64,000 nucleotides of DNA, taken from NCBI RefSeq assembly GCF_013410955.1, contig NZ_JACCCG010000005.1:124001-188000 (forward strand), given 5' to 3'. Below, in pieces: positions 1 to 11,526 of this stretch. The DNA is from Microbacterium sp. AK009. GTDB taxonomy: Bacteria > Actinomycetota > Actinomycetes > Actinomycetales > Microbacteriaceae. The position numbers and the translations under genes were made by a program. Each line of letters starts with the position of its first letter. Positions within the stretch are counted from its first letter, which is position 1. The notes beneath the pieces were generated by a model that searched no databases, was not told the DNA's origin, and was given only the letters and a program-made list of their open reading frames with translations.

Positions 1-30
1 GCCTCTCGCACGACACCGAACAGGAGCGCC

Positions 31-816
31 GTGAACGCCACCTCGCCCCATCCCGCCCCGAAGCTCGTCGCCTTCGATCTCGACGACACCCTCGCGCCCT
101 CGAAGAGCGCCATCGACCCCCGCATCGGCGACCTGCTCATCGCGCTGGCCGAGCGCGTCGAGGTGGCGATTATCTCCGGCGGTCAGCTCTCGCAGTTCCG
201 CGCCCAGGTCGTCGACCTCCTTCCCACCGCGGCGTCCGACATCCTCGCCCACGTCCACCTGCTCCCCACGTGCGGCACGCAGTACTACCGCATCGACGCC
301 GACGGCATCCGGACGGTCTACGCGCACAGCCTCACCGACGACCAGAAGGCCCGGGCCCTCGCCGCCGTGGAGGAGGAAGCCCGGCGCCTGGGGCTGTGGG
401 AGAGCGATCCGTGGGGCGACATCCTCGAGGACCGCGGGTCGCAGATCACCTTCTCGGCGCTCGGGCAGCGGGCCCCCCTCGATGCCAAGACGGCGTGGGA
501 CCCGACGGGCGAGAAGAAGAACGCCCTCCGCGACGCCGTCGCCGCCCGCATCCCCGACCTCGAGGTCCGTTCGGGCGGCTCGACCTCCGTCGACATCACC
601 CACCGCGGAATCGACAAGGCCTACGGCATGCGGCAGCTCTCCGAGCAGACAGGCATCGCGCTCGACGACATGCTCTTCGTCGGCGACCGCCTCGATCCGC
701 ACGGCAACGACTATCCCGTCCTGGCGATGGGCGTGCGCTGCCAGGCCGTCGAGGGGTGGGAGGACACCGCGGAATTTCTCGACGGGCTGCTCCCCACCCT
801 TCCCGTCCGCGCCTGA
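31..816 (+). CDS. HAD-superfamily (class IIB) phosphatase
   Basis: This looks like a cytosolic HAD phosphatase of the Cof/phosphomannomutase-like class, acting on small phosphorylated metabolites. The FDLDDT motif supplies nucleophile D16 and acid/base D18, S49 lies in the ISGG motif II, and a GDR-x-D-x-HGND motif IV begins near residue 218. At 261 aa it has normal family length. The GTG start follows AGGAG with 5-nt spacing. Its stop faces the hydroxy-acid dehydrogenase only 7 nt away, so the two genes are convergent. The substrate cannot be told from sequence; a sugar phosphate is a guess. Confidence 0.85.
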   Translation: MNATSPHPAPKLVAFDLDDTLAPSKSAIDPRIGDLLIALAERVEVAIISGGQLSQFRAQVVDLLPTAASDILAHVHLLPTCGTQYYRIDADGIRTVYAHSLTDDQKARALAAVEEEARRLGLWESDPWGDILEDRGSQITFSALGQRAPLDAKTAWDPTGEKKNALRDAVAARIPDLEVRSGGSTSVDITHRGIDKAYGMRQLSEQTGIALDDMLFVGDRLDPHGNDYPVLAMGVRCQAVEGWEDTAEFLDGLLPTLPVRA

Positions 817-823
817 GAACCGC

Positions 824-2095
824 TCAGCGCTCGACCGCCGTCCGCATCGCCTCACCCACCGGCACGAGGCGGGTGAGCTGCGTCACGTGGGAGGGCTCGA
901 GTTCGGCGAGCGTCGATACCCCCAAGAGGCGCATCGTGCGCTCGATCTCGTCGCGGAGGATCGCAATCGCGCGATCGACGCCGGCCCTGCCCCCGGCCAT
1001 CAGACCGTAAAGATAGGCCCGGCCGATCAGCGTGAACGAAGCGCCGAGGGCCATCGAGGCGACGATGTCGGCGCCGTGCATGATGCCGGTGTCGACCATG
1101 ACGGTGGCATCGCGGCCGACCTCACGCACCACGCGCGGCAGCAGATGGAACGGCACCGGCGCGCGGTCGAGCTGACGACCCCCGTGGTTGGACAGCACGA
1201 TGCCGTCCACTCCGGCCTCGATGAGGCGGACGGCGTCCTCCACCGTCTGCACGCCCTTGACGACGAGCTTCCCCGGCCACAGGTCGCGGATGACACCCAT
1301 GTCCTCGTAGCTGATGGTCGGGTCCATCGCGGCATCCAGCAGTTCGCCGACCGTCCCGCCCGTCGACGTCAGCGACGCGAACTCGAGTTTCGGCGTGGTG
1401 AGGAAATCGAACCACCACCACGGTCGCGGGAGGGCGTTCAGTACCGTGCCGAGCGTCAGCTGCGGAGGGATGGAGAACCCGTTCCGCTTGTCGCGGAGGC
1501 GCGCCCCCGCGACGGGCGTGTCGACGGTGAACAGCAGGGTGTCGAAGCCCGCCGCCGCAGCGCGCCGGACGAGACCGTAGGAGATCTCCCGATCGCGCAT
1601 GACATACAGCTGGAACCAGTTGCGGCCCCGCGGATTCGCGGCTCTGACATCCTCGATGGAGGTCGTCCCGAGCGTCGAGAGAGTGAACGGGATCCCGGCG
1701 GCTCCGGCCGCGGAGGCGCCGGCGCGCTCTCCCGCCGTGTGCATCAGCCGGGTGAATCCGGTCGGGGCGATCCCGAACGGCAGCGCGCTGGCACCGCCGA
1801 GGACGGTGAGGGACGTGTCGACGAGCTCCGCGGGTCGGAGGATCGACGGGTGGAACTCCACATCCTCGAAGGCCCGTCGTGCACGCGCCAGCGACAGCTC
1901 GCCTTCGGCGGCGCCGTCGGTGTAGTCGAACGCCGCCTTGGGCGTGCGGCGCTGCGCGATCGCCCGGAGGTCGGCGATGGTGAGGGCCGAGGCGAGGCGC
2001 CGCCGGGTGCCGTTCAGCTCGGGACGCTTGAACCGCATGAGCTCGCGCAGGTCCGCGGGCACGGGCAGCTGCCGCGGCGTGGTGGGCTCGGTCAT
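824..2095 (-). CDS. lldD: FMN-dependent alpha-hydroxy-acid (L-lactate) dehydrogenase
   Basis: A member of the FMN-dependent 2-hydroxy-acid oxidase/dehydrogenase family, expected to oxidise L-lactate to pyruvate and pass electrons to the respiratory chain or oxygen. The family markers are the YTDGAAEGE segment near residue 58, the FQLYV strand, and the catalytic SNHGGRQLD signature with the histidine near residue 304. The length of 423 aa is slightly longer than typical LldD. Its start overlaps the stop of the upstream GntR gene by 4 nt, so the two are translationally coupled. Pairing with a GntR/FCD repressor and an LldR-like operator favours lactate, but glycolate or mandelate cannot be excluded. 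Confidence 0.85.
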   Translation of the reverse strand: MTEPTTPRQLPVPADLRELMRFKRPELNGTRRRLASALTIADLRAIAQRRTPKAAFDYTDGAAEGELSLARARRAFEDVEFHPSILRPAELVDTSLTVLGGASALPFGIAPTGFTRLMHTAGERAGASAAGAAGIPFTLSTLGTTSIEDVRAANPRGRNWFQLYVMRDREISYGLVRRAAAAGFDTLLFTVDTPVAGARLRDKRNGFSIPPQLTLGTVLNALPRPWWWFDFLTTPKLEFASLTSTGGTVGELLDAAMDPTISYEDMGVIRDLWPGKLVVKGVQTVEDAVRLIEAGVDGIVLSNHGGRQLDRAPVPFHLLPRVVREVGRDATVMVDTGIMHGADIVASMALGASFTLIGRAYLYGLMAGGRAGVDRAIAILRDEIERTMRLLGVSTLAELEPSHVTQLTRLVPVGEAMRTAVER

Positions 2096-2847
2096 GGCGT
2101 GATCCTCTCGGGGGGCGGGGATGTTTCGCGGGCGAAATGGGCATCGGCGTAGTAGCCGGTGATGTGGGCGCGCACGAGATCGCGGGCGAGGCCCGGATCG
2201 CCCTTCTCGACGGCCATCACGATGCCGCGGTGCTCCTGTTGCAGTCGCGCGGCCATCGCCGGCCAGTCCGCCACGCGGGCAGCTCCCACCCGCACATACG
2301 ACTCGATCGCACTGCGCAATCCCGCCATCGTGGCGGTGATGACGAGATTGCCGGATGCCTCGGCGAGGCCGAGATGGAACTGCGCGTCCAGCGTCAGGAA
2401 CTCCTCCCGGGTGCGCTCGGTGGCATCCATGGCATCGAGGAGGCGCCGGACCGGCGCGGTGTCGGGCGAGGCCTCGGCCGCCAGGTCCTCGACGACCGCG
2501 CTCTCCAGCGCCACGCGGGTGCGGACGACGTCATCGAGCGGGAACCCGTGCGCGGCGACCTGCAGACGCAGGAGCGCCGACATCCCGCCCTGTGGGGTTG
2601 CGATGATGACCGCGCCCGAGCTCGGCCCCGAACCCGTCCCCGTCCGGATGAGCCCCATCACCTCGAGCACGCGCAGTGCTTCGCGCACGCTCGAACGTCC
2701 GACGCCGAGGCGGGCGGCGAGGTCGCGCTCGGGCGGAAGGTGGTCGCCGGGGGAAAGCGTATTGTCGAGCAAGTCGCGCTCGATGTGCTCGAGCACGACC
2801 TGCCACGCCCGGGGCGCGGGCTGCGGTGGACCGTCCGGTGAGGGCAT
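2092..2847 (-). CDS. GntR/FadR-family repressor of the hydroxy-acid operon
   Basis: A 251-aa GntR-type regulator with an N-terminal winged helix-turn-helix (roughly residues 12-80, containing the [20 protein letters not shown] recognition region) and a C-terminal all-helical FCD ligand domain. It is the first gene of a two-gene operon with the downstream flavin hydroxy-acid dehydrogenase and overlaps it by 4 nt. A perfect 7+1+7 palindrome lies 33 nt upstream of the ATG, between the likely -35 and -10 positions, so self-repression relieved by lactate or a related acid is the simplest model. GGAG precedes the ATG with 6-nt spacing. Confidence 0.85.
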   Translation of the reverse strand: MPSPDGPPQPAPRAWQVVLEHIERDLLDNTLSPGDHLPPERDLAARLGVGRSSVREALRVLEVMGLIRTGTGSGPSSGAVIIATPQGGMSALLRLQVAAHGFPLDDVVRTRVALESAVVEDLAAEASPDTAPVRRLLDAMDATERTREEFLTLDAQFHLGLAEASGNLVITATMAGLRSAIESYVRVGAARVADWPAMAARLQQEHRGIVMAVEKGDPGLARDLVRAHITGYYADAHFARETSPPPERITP

Positions 2848-2871
2848 GGCGACTCCGATGAACAGACCGCC

Positions 2872-2877
2872 ACCCTA
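2872..2877 (-). promoter_or_regulatory. -10 box of the GntR-lldD operon
   Basis: TAGGGT on the minus strand fits the actinobacterial TANNNT -10 consensus and lies 24 nt upstream of the GntR ATG, leaving room for the GGAG ribosome-binding site. Confidence 0.5.
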
Positions 2878-2880
2878 CCC

Positions 2881-2895
2881 TGTGGTCAGACCACA
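2881..2895. promoter_or_regulatory. LldR/FadR-type operator
   Basis: TGTGGTC-T-GACCACA is a perfect palindrome with 7-bp arms. Its core TGGTCTGACCA fits the TNGTNNNACNA pattern known for LldR/PdhR-type GntR repressors. It sits just upstream of the -10 box of the GntR gene, where binding would block RNA polymerase. Confidence 0.75.
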
Positions 2896-2921
2896 CGCAA
2901 CCGGGCCACGCCACCGGGCGC

Positions 2922-3575
2922 TCACCGTCCGTCGAGGCGTCCGCCTGACTCACGCAGATAGCACTCCGCGCACATCGACTCGTAGGTCACGCGGTCGGCG
3001 GAGAGCTCGTCGATCGCGACCTGGTCACCGTCGAAGACGAATCGGCCGCCGACCAGTCGGGCGTTGAAGAGGGCCTTGCTCCCGCAACGGCAGATGGTCT
3101 TCAGCTCCTCGAGACTGTGGGCGAGTTCCATCAGCCGGGCGGATCCGGGAAATGCATCGGTGCGGAAATCGGTGCGGATGCCGTAGGCGAGGACCGGGAC
3201 GCCGTCGAGCACGACGATGCGAAGGAGGTCATCGACCTGTTCGCGCGTGAGGAACTGTGCCTCGTCGATGAGGAGACAGGCCACGTCGGGGCTCGTCCCT
3301 CCCGCCTCGGGAACGAGGGCTTCATCCCCGGCGTGCCTGACGCGTTCGCGATGCTCGGCGAAGAGACTGCGGATGTCGTCGTCGGGCGCCACGAGGAAGT
3401 CGACATCCCGGGTGACCCCGAGGCGGCTGGACACCTTCGCAGCATCCTTGGTGTCGATCGCGGGTTTGGCGAGCAGAACGTGCTGTCCGCGCTCCTCGTA
3501 GTTGTAAGCGGCTTGGAGCAGCGCGGTCGACTTCCCGGAGTTCATCGCCCCGTACCGGAAATAGAGCTTCGCCAC
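2922..3575 (-). CDS. tdk: Thymidine kinase (type II)
   Basis: Phosphorylates thymidine to dTMP in the salvage pathway, in the cytosol. The Walker A motif GAMNSGKST is at residues 9-17, the Walker B/lid segment LLIDEAQFL lies near the middle, and two cysteine pairs (CRC and CAEC) form the structural zinc site typical of type II enzymes. The length of 217 aa matches the family. Translation starts at a GTG with TAGACT exactly 6 nt upstream and no Shine-Dalgarno, so the mRNA is probably leaderless. Confidence 0.95.
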   Translation of the reverse strand: MAKLYFRYGAMNSGKSTALLQAAYNYEERGQHVLLAKPAIDTKDAAKVSSRLGVTRDVDFLVAPDDDIRSLFAEHRERVRHAGDEALVPEAGGTSPDVACLLIDEAQFLTREQVDDLLRIVVLDGVPVLAYGIRTDFRTDAFPGSARLMELAHSLEELKTICRCGSKALFNARLVGGRFVFDGDQVAIDELSADRVTYESMCAECYLRESGGRLDGR

Positions 3576-3581
3576 CCCGCG

Positions 3582-3587
3582 AGTCTA
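3582..3587 (-). promoter_or_regulatory. -10 box of leaderless tdk
   Basis: TAGACT, 6 nt before the GTG start of the thymidine kinase gene, places the transcription start at or next to the start codon. Confidence 0.6.
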
Positions 3588-3604
3588 GGCCCCGGGCGAT
3601 CGTC

Positions 3605-5596
3605 TCACCGCCCGCCGAAACCGCCGCCACCGCCCCCTCCGCCCGAGAATCCCCCACCGCTCGAGCTGCCCGATGACGACCAGCTGCGCGAGGAGGACGA
3701 TCCCGACGACGACGATGAGCCCCGCGAGACGGGGGTCACCGCGAGCCTGCCGATCGATGACGACGCCCGCGAGAGCGAATCGGTGGTGACGGCATCGAAG
3801 AGGGCGAGCCTCGATCCCGCCCCGGCCATCGGCGCGTCGCCTGCCGCACGGATCACCTCGATCCACTCCCGCTGCATCCCGAACAGGACGGCATAGGGAA
3901 GCAGACGCTCGTACAGATTGATCACGTCGGCACCGGCCGCGCCCGGCGCGTCGCCGAAGGGGCGCCTGCCGGAGGTGACGAGGTCGGCGGTGCCCGGTCC
4001 CTGCGCCGCGCGCAGACGCTCCTCCTCGGCGAGGAGCAGATAGCGTCGCATGCCCTCGAGGTAGGTGCGGTGCTTTCCGCCCGCCAGGGTCAGAGTGGAC
4101 CCGGGCACTGAGAAGAACGGCAGGATGATGAAGGCGGCGAAGCCGCTCGCGACCGCGAGTCCGTAGATCCATCCCCCCGTCGCATCGAGATCCCGCACGA
4201 CCGAGGGCACCTCGTCGACGAAGAAGCACAGCAGGATGGCGACGACGAGACCCCCGATCTGCAGCAGGCCCCGCACCCGTCCGACCCATCCGGGGGTGGC
4301 GGCTCGATAACCGCGGTCGATGGTGGCCCGGTCGATCTGCCGCACGTACGTCGCCGCCCGCGTAGGCGGCGTGCGGGCGAACGCTCCGAGGTCGATCCGG
4401 TCGCCGACCTCGGCGTCCTTGCCGTAGAGGGCGGTCACGACGCGGCGGTCGTCATGGGCGAGACCGGAGGCGTCGCGGAGCACGACGGAGAAGTCGTCGG
4501 CGTCGGCACGCTGTCCCGACGCTGCGATCTCGACCTTGTCGCGGACGGCGAGATCCACCACGTGGGCGGCCAGGGCGCGCTCGGGCGTCCCCCACACCCC
4601 GGCCGACAGCGTGGGCGACTCGTCGCTCGGGGGCGAGTACTGCACGACGACCGGAGAGCGGTCGGGGTTCCGCCGCAGCAGCGCACGCAGCACGGCGACG
4701 AAGACGAAGCCGCCGATCCCGGCTACATATGCCGCGGCCGGGAGCGCCCACTCCCACCACGGATACGGCGGCGGCGGGGGCGGCGAGACCGCGGCGAAGG
4801 CGCCGGTGGCGAATCCCAGCGACACGGTGACGTTCTCGTCGGGGCCGAGATCGACGTCCGACGCTTCGAATGACGCTCCGACCGCGGCCGACCCCTCTGG
4901 ATCGAGCCCTGTCGCCCAGAGGGCGACGGGACCCTCCCGCAGCGAGGGCGGTGTCACCGGACGGATATCGCACCGCTCGGTCGACCCGGCGGGGCCGGTG
5001 TAGCAGTAGGCGCGTCCCGGGAGCAGATCATCGGACGGGTCGCCGAGAACGTGCACGATCGCCTCCACGCTGTCGAAGGGCTGAGCGTGATCGGTACCCA
5101 CGGTGTCACACGTGAACTCGTCGGCGTCGGTGTCGTCGTACCTGACGACGCCATCGGTCATCGTGTAGGAGATGACGTACGTCTGCAGGCCGCGGACGAA
5201 GTCGTCGTCACCGGTGAGCACGTAGACGAAGTCATCGTCCTCCTCGATCCACCACGGGATGGGAACCCCGTCCGCGCCCTGAACGCTCACGACGGTCGTG
5301 TCGTGCTCGATCCCCGAATCGGCCTTCGGCAGGGCGCGGACGATCCCTCGGTTCTGGTCGAAGTCCGGGAAACGCGCGACGATCGTCTCGGTGGTGAACA
5401 GCGCGCTCTGCCCGTTCGTCTCTCGCCCGAGCCAGTACTCGCCTCGGAAGGAGTCGTAGGAGAAGTCGTCGACGTCGGCGGCGACGACACCGACAGGCGC
5501 TCCGGCCGGATCCGCGGCCGCCGCCCCCGACGAGACCAGACCGCCCGCGGATGCCACCAGGACGGCTGCGACCACCACGCCCTTCGCGATCCCCAC
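3605..5596 (-). CDS. DUF2207 membrane protein
   Basis: A 663-aa membrane-anchored protein of the DUF2207 family, function unknown. A signal peptide covers about residues 1-27. A beta-rich extracellular domain with several cysteines follows, then a transmembrane segment near residues 285-305, a cytoplasmic region, and a further pair of hydrophobic helices at about 450-500. The C-terminus is a Ser run followed by a Gly-rich tail, a hallmark of the family. The GTG start has TACGCT 6 nt upstream and no ribosome-binding site. It is followed 29 nt later by tdk, which has its own promoter. Confidence 0.85.
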   Translation of the reverse strand: MGIAKGVVVAAVLVASAGGLVSSGAAAADPAGAPVGVVAADVDDFSYDSFRGEYWLGRETNGQSALFTTETIVARFPDFDQNRGIVRALPKADSGIEHDTTVVSVQGADGVPIPWWIEEDDDFVYVLTGDDDFVRGLQTYVISYTMTDGVVRYDDTDADEFTCDTVGTDHAQPFDSVEAIVHVLGDPSDDLLPGRAYCYTGPAGSTERCDIRPVTPPSLREGPVALWATGLDPEGSAAVGASFEASDVDLGPDENVTVSLGFATGAFAAVSPPPPPPYPWWEWALPAAAYVAGIGGFVFVAVLRALLRRNPDRSPVVVQYSPPSDESPTLSAGVWGTPERALAAHVVDLAVRDKVEIAASGQRADADDFSVVLRDASGLAHDDRRVVTALYGKDAEVGDRIDLGAFARTPPTRAATYVRQIDRATIDRGYRAATPGWVGRVRGLLQIGGLVVAILLCFFVDEVPSVVRDLDATGGWIYGLAVASGFAAFIILPFFSVPGSTLTLAGGKHRTYLEGMRRYLLLAEEERLRAAQGPGTADLVTSGRRPFGDAPGAAGADVINLYERLLPYAVLFGMQREWIEVIRAAGDAPMAGAGSRLALFDAVTTDSLSRASSSIGRLAVTPVSRGSSSSSGSSSSRSWSSSGSSSGGGFSGGGGGGGGFGGR

Positions 5597-5602
5597 GGCG
5601 CC

Positions 5603-5608
5603 AGCGTA
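5603..5608 (-). promoter_or_regulatory. -10 box of the DUF2207 gene
   Basis: TACGCT lies exactly 6 nt before the GTG start at 5596, consistent with leaderless transcription. Confidence 0.55.
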
Positions 5609-5621
5609 GCGATCGCGACCC

Positions 5622-7133
5622 TCAGGCGGTGAGGGCGAGAGCCTCCGCCGTCTCCGACAGCACCTCTTCGGCGACCTCGGGCCGCGGGTTCAGCGTGTGT
5701 CCGTAGCTCGGGATCAGCTGCTGGAGTCGCGGCTCCCACGCGTCGATCCGGTCGGGGAAGCACGTCTTCAGCAGCCCCAGCATGATCGACACCGCCGTGG
5801 ACGCCCCGGGCGAAGCTCCGAGCAGCCCGGCGATCGTGCCGTCTGCCGACGTGACCACCTCGGTGCCGAACTGCAGCACGCCACCCTTCTTCGGGTCCTT
5901 CTTCATGACCTGCGCACGCTGGCCGGCCTGAAGCAGCTCCCAGTCCTCATCACGCGCGGTGGGCATGAAGTCGCGGAGGCTGTCGACCTTGCGAGCGTGG
6001 TTTTTCAGCAGCTCCCCCACGAGGTACTTGATCAGCCCGGGATTGTCGACGGCGACCTTCAGCATGGGGAGGATGTTGCCCGGCCGAACCTGCGCCACGA
6101 TGTCGGTGATCTTGCCGTTCTTCAGGAACTTCGGGCTGAAAGTGGCGAACGGGCCGAACAGCAGCGAGGCCTCGCCGTCGACGACGCGAGTGTCGAGGTG
6201 CGGCACCGACATCGGCGGCGCCCCGACCGAAGCCTGGGAGTAGACCTTCGCGCGGTGTTGCGCCACGAGGGCGGGGTTGCTGGTCTTCAGCCACTGCCCG
6301 CCGATCGGGAAGACTCCGTATCCGTTGATCTCGGGGATGCGGCTGGACTGAAGGAGCTTCAGCGCCCATCCACCGGCGCCGACGAACACGAACCGCGCCC
6401 GGGTCTCGCCGGGGGTGTGGCCGATGGTGTTGCGCCAGCGCACCCGCCAGGTGCCGTCTTTCGCACGCCGGACCTTCTTCACTTCGCGGTTGGTGATGAC
6501 CTCCGCGCCCTTGTCCACGAGGTCGTCGAAGAGCTGACGAGTGAGCGCGCCGAAGTCGACATCGGTCCCACTGGGCACACGGGTCGCCGCGAAAGGCTCG
6601 CCCTTCTTCCGCTTCTTCATCAGCAGCGGGGCCCACTGGTTGATCACCCGCGAGTCCTCGCTGTACTCGATGCCGGCGAAGAGCGGCTGTTGCCTGAGGA
6701 CCTCATAGCGCTTGCGAAGGTAAGCGACGTCCTTCTCCCCCGTGACGAAGGTCATGTGCGGGGTGGCGTTGATGAAGGTCGACGGCTCGTCGAGCACGCC
6801 CTTCTCCACCAGGGATGACCACAGCTGGCGGCTCTGCTGGAACTGCTCGTTGATCGCGATGGCTTTGGCGGGGTCGAGCGATCCGTCCGGACCCTCGGGC
6901 ATGTAGTTCAGCTCGCACAGGGCTGCGTGACCGGTCCCGGCGTTGTTCCATGCGTTGGAGCTCTCCAGCGCCACGTCGCTCAGCCGTTCGTAGACTTCGA
7001 TCTTCCAGTCCGGCTGGATCTCCTTCAGCAGGGTGCCGAGAGTGGCCGACATGATGCCCCCGCCGATCAGGACGACGTCGATGACGTCGTCTGGTGCCGC
7101 CGGTGGGGTCTCGGGATCGGGGGAATCAGTCAC
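5622..7133 (-). CDS. mqo: Malate:quinone oxidoreductase
   Basis: FAD-dependent, membrane-associated enzyme that oxidises malate to oxaloacetate and reduces the quinone pool, a TCA-cycle step. The N-terminal nucleotide-binding motif [12 protein letters not shown] starts near residue 23, and family-typical segments such as [22 protein letters not shown] and [14 protein letters not shown] follow. At 503 aa it is full length. The GTG start is fixed by TAGAAT at 6 nt upstream, again without a Shine-Dalgarno. It stands alone between the DUF2207 gene and asd. Confidence 0.96.
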   Translation of the reverse strand: MTDSPDPETPPAAPDDVIDVVLIGGGIMSATLGTLLKEIQPDWKIEVYERLSDVALESSNAWNNAGTGHAALCELNYMPEGPDGSLDPAKAIAINEQFQQSRQLWSSLVEKGVLDEPSTFINATPHMTFVTGEKDVAYLRKRYEVLRQQPLFAGIEYSEDSRVINQWAPLLMKKRKKGEPFAATRVPSGTDVDFGALTRQLFDDLVDKGAEVITNREVKKVRRAKDGTWRVRWRNTIGHTPGETRARFVFVGAGGWALKLLQSSRIPEINGYGVFPIGGQWLKTSNPALVAQHRAKVYSQASVGAPPMSVPHLDTRVVDGEASLLFGPFATFSPKFLKNGKITDIVAQVRPGNILPMLKVAVDNPGLIKYLVGELLKNHARKVDSLRDFMPTARDEDWELLQAGQRAQVMKKDPKKGGVLQFGTEVVTSADGTIAGLLGASPGASTAVSIMLGLLKTCFPDRIDAWEPRLQQLIPSYGHTLNPRPEVAEEVLSETAEALALTA

Positions 7134-7139
7134 GCCTCG

Positions 7140-7145
7140 ATTCTA
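7140..7145 (-). promoter_or_regulatory. -10 box of leaderless mqo
   Basis: TAGAAT lies 6 nt before the mqo GTG. It is one of the closest matches to a canonical -10 hexamer among the leaderless genes here. Confidence 0.65.
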
Positions 7146-7233
7146 CGCGCCGCGGAAAAACCTCCCGATCAGAGCGCGGGTGCGAGCACCGAAAGGATGA
7201 CGGAACTTTCTCGTCGTCGAAAGACCGATCGGA

Positions 7234-8968
<1,735 letters not shown>

Positions 8969-8981
8969 GGCATCACCTTTC

Positions 8982-8995
8982 ACAACATCTGTTGT
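8982..8995. promoter_or_regulatory. TetR operator 1
   Basis: ACAACA-TC-TGTTGT is an inverted repeat with 6-bp arms in the divergent intergenic region. It is a sister of the palindrome 23 bp away (centre to centre). Confidence 0.65.
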
Positions 8996-9004
8996 GGTTA
9001 ACTT

Positions 9005-9018
9005 ACGACAGATGTCGT
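9005..9018. promoter_or_regulatory. TetR operator 2
   Basis: ACGACA-GA-TGTCGT has 6-bp arms that differ from operator 1 at a single symmetric position. It overlaps the expected -35 region of the TetR gene. A TAAGTT hexamer (minus strand, 9000-9005) between the two sites is a candidate -10 for the reductase gene. Confidence 0.65.
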
Positions 9019-9026
9019 GGTCCCGC

Positions 9027-9032
9027 TAGGGT
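9027..9032 (+). promoter_or_regulatory. -10 box of the TetR gene
   Basis: TAGGGT lies exactly 6 nt before the GTG start at 9039, indicating a leaderless mRNA. Confidence 0.55.
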
Positions 9033-9038
9033 GGCGGT

Positions 9039-9641
9039 GTGGCCCGGAACGACGCACGACGCCAGACGCTCGCAGACGCAGGGCTGTCGGTCGTCGCACG
9101 CGAGGGGATGCGGGGTCTCACCCACCGGTCCGTCGACGCGCAGGCAGGCGTGCCCGTGGGCACGACCTCGAACTACTTCCGCACCAGAGCAGCGCTCATC
9201 GCGGCGCTGGTGGAACGGATCGGAGAGCGACTGGCGCCGGATCCGACGGTGCACGCGCCGTGGCTGGATCGCGCGCCGACCCCGTCGCTGTTCGCCGATT
9301 ACGCGCACGACATCGTGCGCCGACTGCTGGCCGACCGCGAGGTCTCTCTCGCACTATTCACCCTTCGCGTCGAGGCAGCGCGCAACCCCGAGATCGCCGA
9401 GCCCCTGAGGGAGTGGATGCGCACGGGCTTCGCCGCCGACGTCGCGTTCAACCGGGCCGCAGGCCTCCCCGGCGGCGACTTCGAGATCGCCCTGTTCCAT
9501 TTCGCCCTGGAGGGGCTGGTGCTGGACAGGCTGACAGTGTCGATCGATCCGGAGATCTCCACCGATGCCGCGGTCGAGGCGTTCGTCCGCGGGATCCTGG
9601 GTGAGGACCCGCCTCCGGGTCAGCGCCCGGTGCCGGCGTAG
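9039..9641 (+). CDS. TetR/AcrR-family repressor
   Basis: A 200-aa TetR-type regulator with an N-terminal helix-turn-helix (about residues 5-50, including [18 protein letters not shown]) and a helical C-terminal ligand domain of ordinary length. It is transcribed divergently from the DHFR-like gene, and two near-identical palindromes in the 70-nt gap are the obvious operators for both genes. The last 22 nt overlap the end of the convergent aspartokinase gene, a compact fit suggesting late insertion of this pair between aspartokinase and asd. The inducer is unknown. Confidence 0.88.
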   Translation: MARNDARRQTLADAGLSVVAREGMRGLTHRSVDAQAGVPVGTTSNYFRTRAALIAALVERIGERLAPDPTVHAPWLDRAPTPSLFADYAHDIVRRLLADREVSLALFTLRVEAARNPEIAEPLREWMRTGFAADVAFNRAAGLPGGDFEIALFHFALEGLVLDRLTVSIDPEISTDAAVEAFVRGILGEDPPPGQRPVPA

Positions 9642-10138
9642 ACGACGGCCTCGGTCTCACCGTCGAGACCGTATGCGGCGTGGACGACACGAGCGGCCTC
9701 GCCGAGGTTGTCGCCGCGCACGACGACGGAGGTGCGGATCTCGGAGGTCGAGATCATCTCGATGTTGATCCGTGCGACGCTCAGGGCCTCGAACAGGGTC
9801 GCGGCCACGCCGGAGTGCGTGCGCATTCCGGCACCGACGATCGAGAGTTTTCCGATCTGGTCATCGTGGACGAGGCTCTGGAACCCGACCTCCGTCTGCT
9901 CGCCGGCGAGGGCCTTCAGCGCCGCCGTCGCGTCGGACTTCGGCAGGGTGAAGGAGATATCGGTGAGCCCGGTCGCCGCTGCGGAGGCGTTCTGCACGAT
10001 CATGTCGACATTCGCGCCCGACTTGGCCACGATCTTGAAGATGTCCGCGGCCTTGCCGGGAACGTCGGGTACACCGATGACGGTGATCTTGGCCTGGCTG
10101 AGGTCGGTGGCGACTCCGGCGACGATCGGCTCTTCCAT
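9620..10138 (-). CDS. Aspartokinase beta subunit (internal in-frame start)
   Basis: Inside the aspartokinase frame, the ATG at 10138 begins [12 protein letters not shown] and is preceded by a purine-rich GAAGGGAGAGAAA. It would yield a 172-aa protein made of the two ACT domains only. Actinobacterial and Bacillus aspartokinases of this alpha2-beta2 class are known to produce such a regulatory subunit from an equivalent internal start, with a very similar first residue string in Corynebacterium. The internal site is visible in sequence; its use here is inferred. Confidence 0.7.
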   Translation of the reverse strand: MEEPIVAGVATDLSQAKITVIGVPDVPGKAADIFKIVAKSGANVDMIVQNASAAATGLTDISFTLPKSDATAALKALAGEQTEVGFQSLVHDDQIGKLSIVGAGMRTHSGVAATLFEALSVARINIEMISTSEIRTSVVVRGDNLGEAARVVHAAYGLDGETEAVVYAGTGR

Positions 10139-10906
10139 TTTCTCTCCCTTCTCCCCGTCGGGAAGACTCTGGCCCGGCCCCACGACCCACGTCCCGACGT
10201 CCGGGCTGAACGTCGACCGTGCGTGGATCAGCACTCCGTGCCGTCGGGCGTACTCCACGGCGCGGATGTACAGCACCTTCGCACCGTTGGCGGCGAGCTC
10301 GAGCATCTCCTCGCTGGAGATGCTGCCGAGCTTCTGCGCCTTCGGCACGACCCGCGGATCGGCGGTGAAGATCCCGTCCACGTCACTGTAGATCTCGCAC
10401 ACGTCGGCCTGGAGCGCGGCCGCGAGGGCCACGGCAGTGGTGTCGGACCCGCCGCGCCCGAGCGTGGTGATGTCGCGGGTATCGCGGTTGAACCCCTGGA
10501 ACCCGGCGACGATCACGATCGCGCCGTCATCGAGCGCCTCTCGGAGGCGCACCGGCGTGACGTCGACGATGCGCGCGGCGCCGTGCGTGGCATCCGTGAT
10601 CATGCCCGCCTGGCTGCCGGTGAACGATCGCGCCTCGAAACCCATGGAATGGATGGCCATCGCCAGGAGCGCCATCGAGATCCGCTCACCGCTGGAGAGC
10701 AGCATGTCGAGCTCGCGCGGAGCCGGCATCGGGGCGACCTTGCCCGCGAGCTCGAGAAGCTCGTCGGTGGTGTCGCCCATGGCACTGACGGCCACGACGA
10801 CCTCGTGTCCGGCGCGTCGGGTGTCGACGATCCGCTTGGCGACCCGCTTGATGCTCTCGGCATCGGCGACGGACGAGCCACCGTACTTCTGGACGATCAA
10901 CGCCAC
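9620..10906 (-). CDS. lysC: Aspartate kinase
   Basis: Phosphorylates aspartate, the committed step to lysine, threonine, methionine and diaminopimelate. Kinase-domain motifs are KYGGSSVAD (residues 6-14) and [16 protein letters not shown]; two ACT domains occupy about residues 265-420 and mediate feedback inhibition. The GTG at 10906 (428 aa, ALIVQKYGG) is chosen over an upstream open frame because it matches the family N-terminus. Met257 is preceded by a strong ribosome-binding site and probably also starts a separate regulatory beta subunit. The gene is convergent with, and overlaps, the TetR gene. Confidence 0.95.
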   Translation of the reverse strand: MALIVQKYGGSSVADAESIKRVAKRIVDTRRAGHEVVVAVSAMGDTTDELLELAGKVAPMPAPRELDMLLSSGERISMALLAMAIHSMGFEARSFTGSQAGMITDATHGAARIVDVTPVRLREALDDGAIVIVAGFQGFNRDTRDITTLGRGGSDTTAVALAAALQADVCEIYSDVDGIFTADPRVVPKAQKLGSISSEEMLELAANGAKVLYIRAVEYARRHGVLIHARSTFSPDVGTWVVGPGQSLPDGEKGEKMEEPIVAGVATDLSQAKITVIGVPDVPGKAADIFKIVAKSGANVDMIVQNASAAATGLTDISFTLPKSDATAALKALAGEQTEVGFQSLVHDDQIGKLSIVGAGMRTHSGVAATLFEALSVARINIEMISTSEIRTSVVVRGDNLGEAARVVHAAYGLDGETEAVVYAGTGR

Positions 10907-11015
10907 GTGTAGAACCCCCGCGTACGTCTGGCGCCACGGCGCCCGGCGACGGCGCGCGACGGGACGGCGCACCGAAGCACCATCTTACGGACCGTCGCAT
11001 TCCCCGACTTCCATG

Positions 11016-11021
11016 TACCCT
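11016..11021 (+). promoter_or_regulatory. -10 box of the 165-aa membrane protein gene
   Basis: TACCCT lies 7 nt before the ATG at 11029, and no Shine-Dalgarno is visible between them. Confidence 0.5.
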
Positions 11022-11028
11022 GCCGACC

Positions 11029-11526
11029 ATGACGGCGGAACTCGCGGCGTGGTCGGACTTCAACGTGGCGATCGTGGGTGCTGCTGCGGCCCTCGCGGGG
11101 CTGGTCATCGTCGCGGCCAGCGTCAACATCCGGGAGGTCATTCAGGCGACCACCGTCACCGCCCGACTGGGGGCCGGCATCGTCGCGCTCGTCGTCGCCC
11201 TCTCGGTCGGGGCGATCGGCTTGATACCCGACCTCGATGCCGTCGGTTACGGCGTGATCATCCTCGTGCTCACCCTCATCGCCGCCGTCTTCCAGGGGCA
11301 CGCGGCACGTGTCATCGTCCGCACTCCCCCGCCGGGCGACGACGCCCCACCCACGGTGACGAAGGCCGTCATCGGATTCGTGCCGATCGCCGCGTACGCC
11401 CTGGCGGGATGCGCACTTCTCATCGGCCACCCCGCCGGGTTGTACGCCGCCGCTGGGGCCGCGCTCCTGACGATCGCCTCCGCGCTGCTGGTGTCGTGGA
11501 TCGCGTTGGTCGAGGTGCTGCGCTGA
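11029..11526 (+). CDS. Small four-helix membrane protein, unknown function
   Basis: A 165-aa hydrophobic protein with four predicted membrane helices at about residues 10-32, 46-66, 72-92 and 112-160 (the last region may hold two). A short hydrophilic PPPGDDAPPTV loop follows the third. No catalytic motif is visible and I do not recognise the family. The gene is divergent from aspartokinase, starts leaderless behind TACCCT, and ends next to the convergent EamA exporter gene, with stop codons back to back. Confidence 0.75.
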   Translation: MTAELAAWSDFNVAIVGAAAALAGLVIVAASVNIREVIQATTVTARLGAGIVALVVALSVGAIGLIPDLDAVGYGVIILVLTLIAAVFQGHAARVIVRTPPPGDDAPPTVTKAVIGFVPIAAYALAGCALLIGHPAGLYAAAGAALLTIASALLVSWIALVEVLR

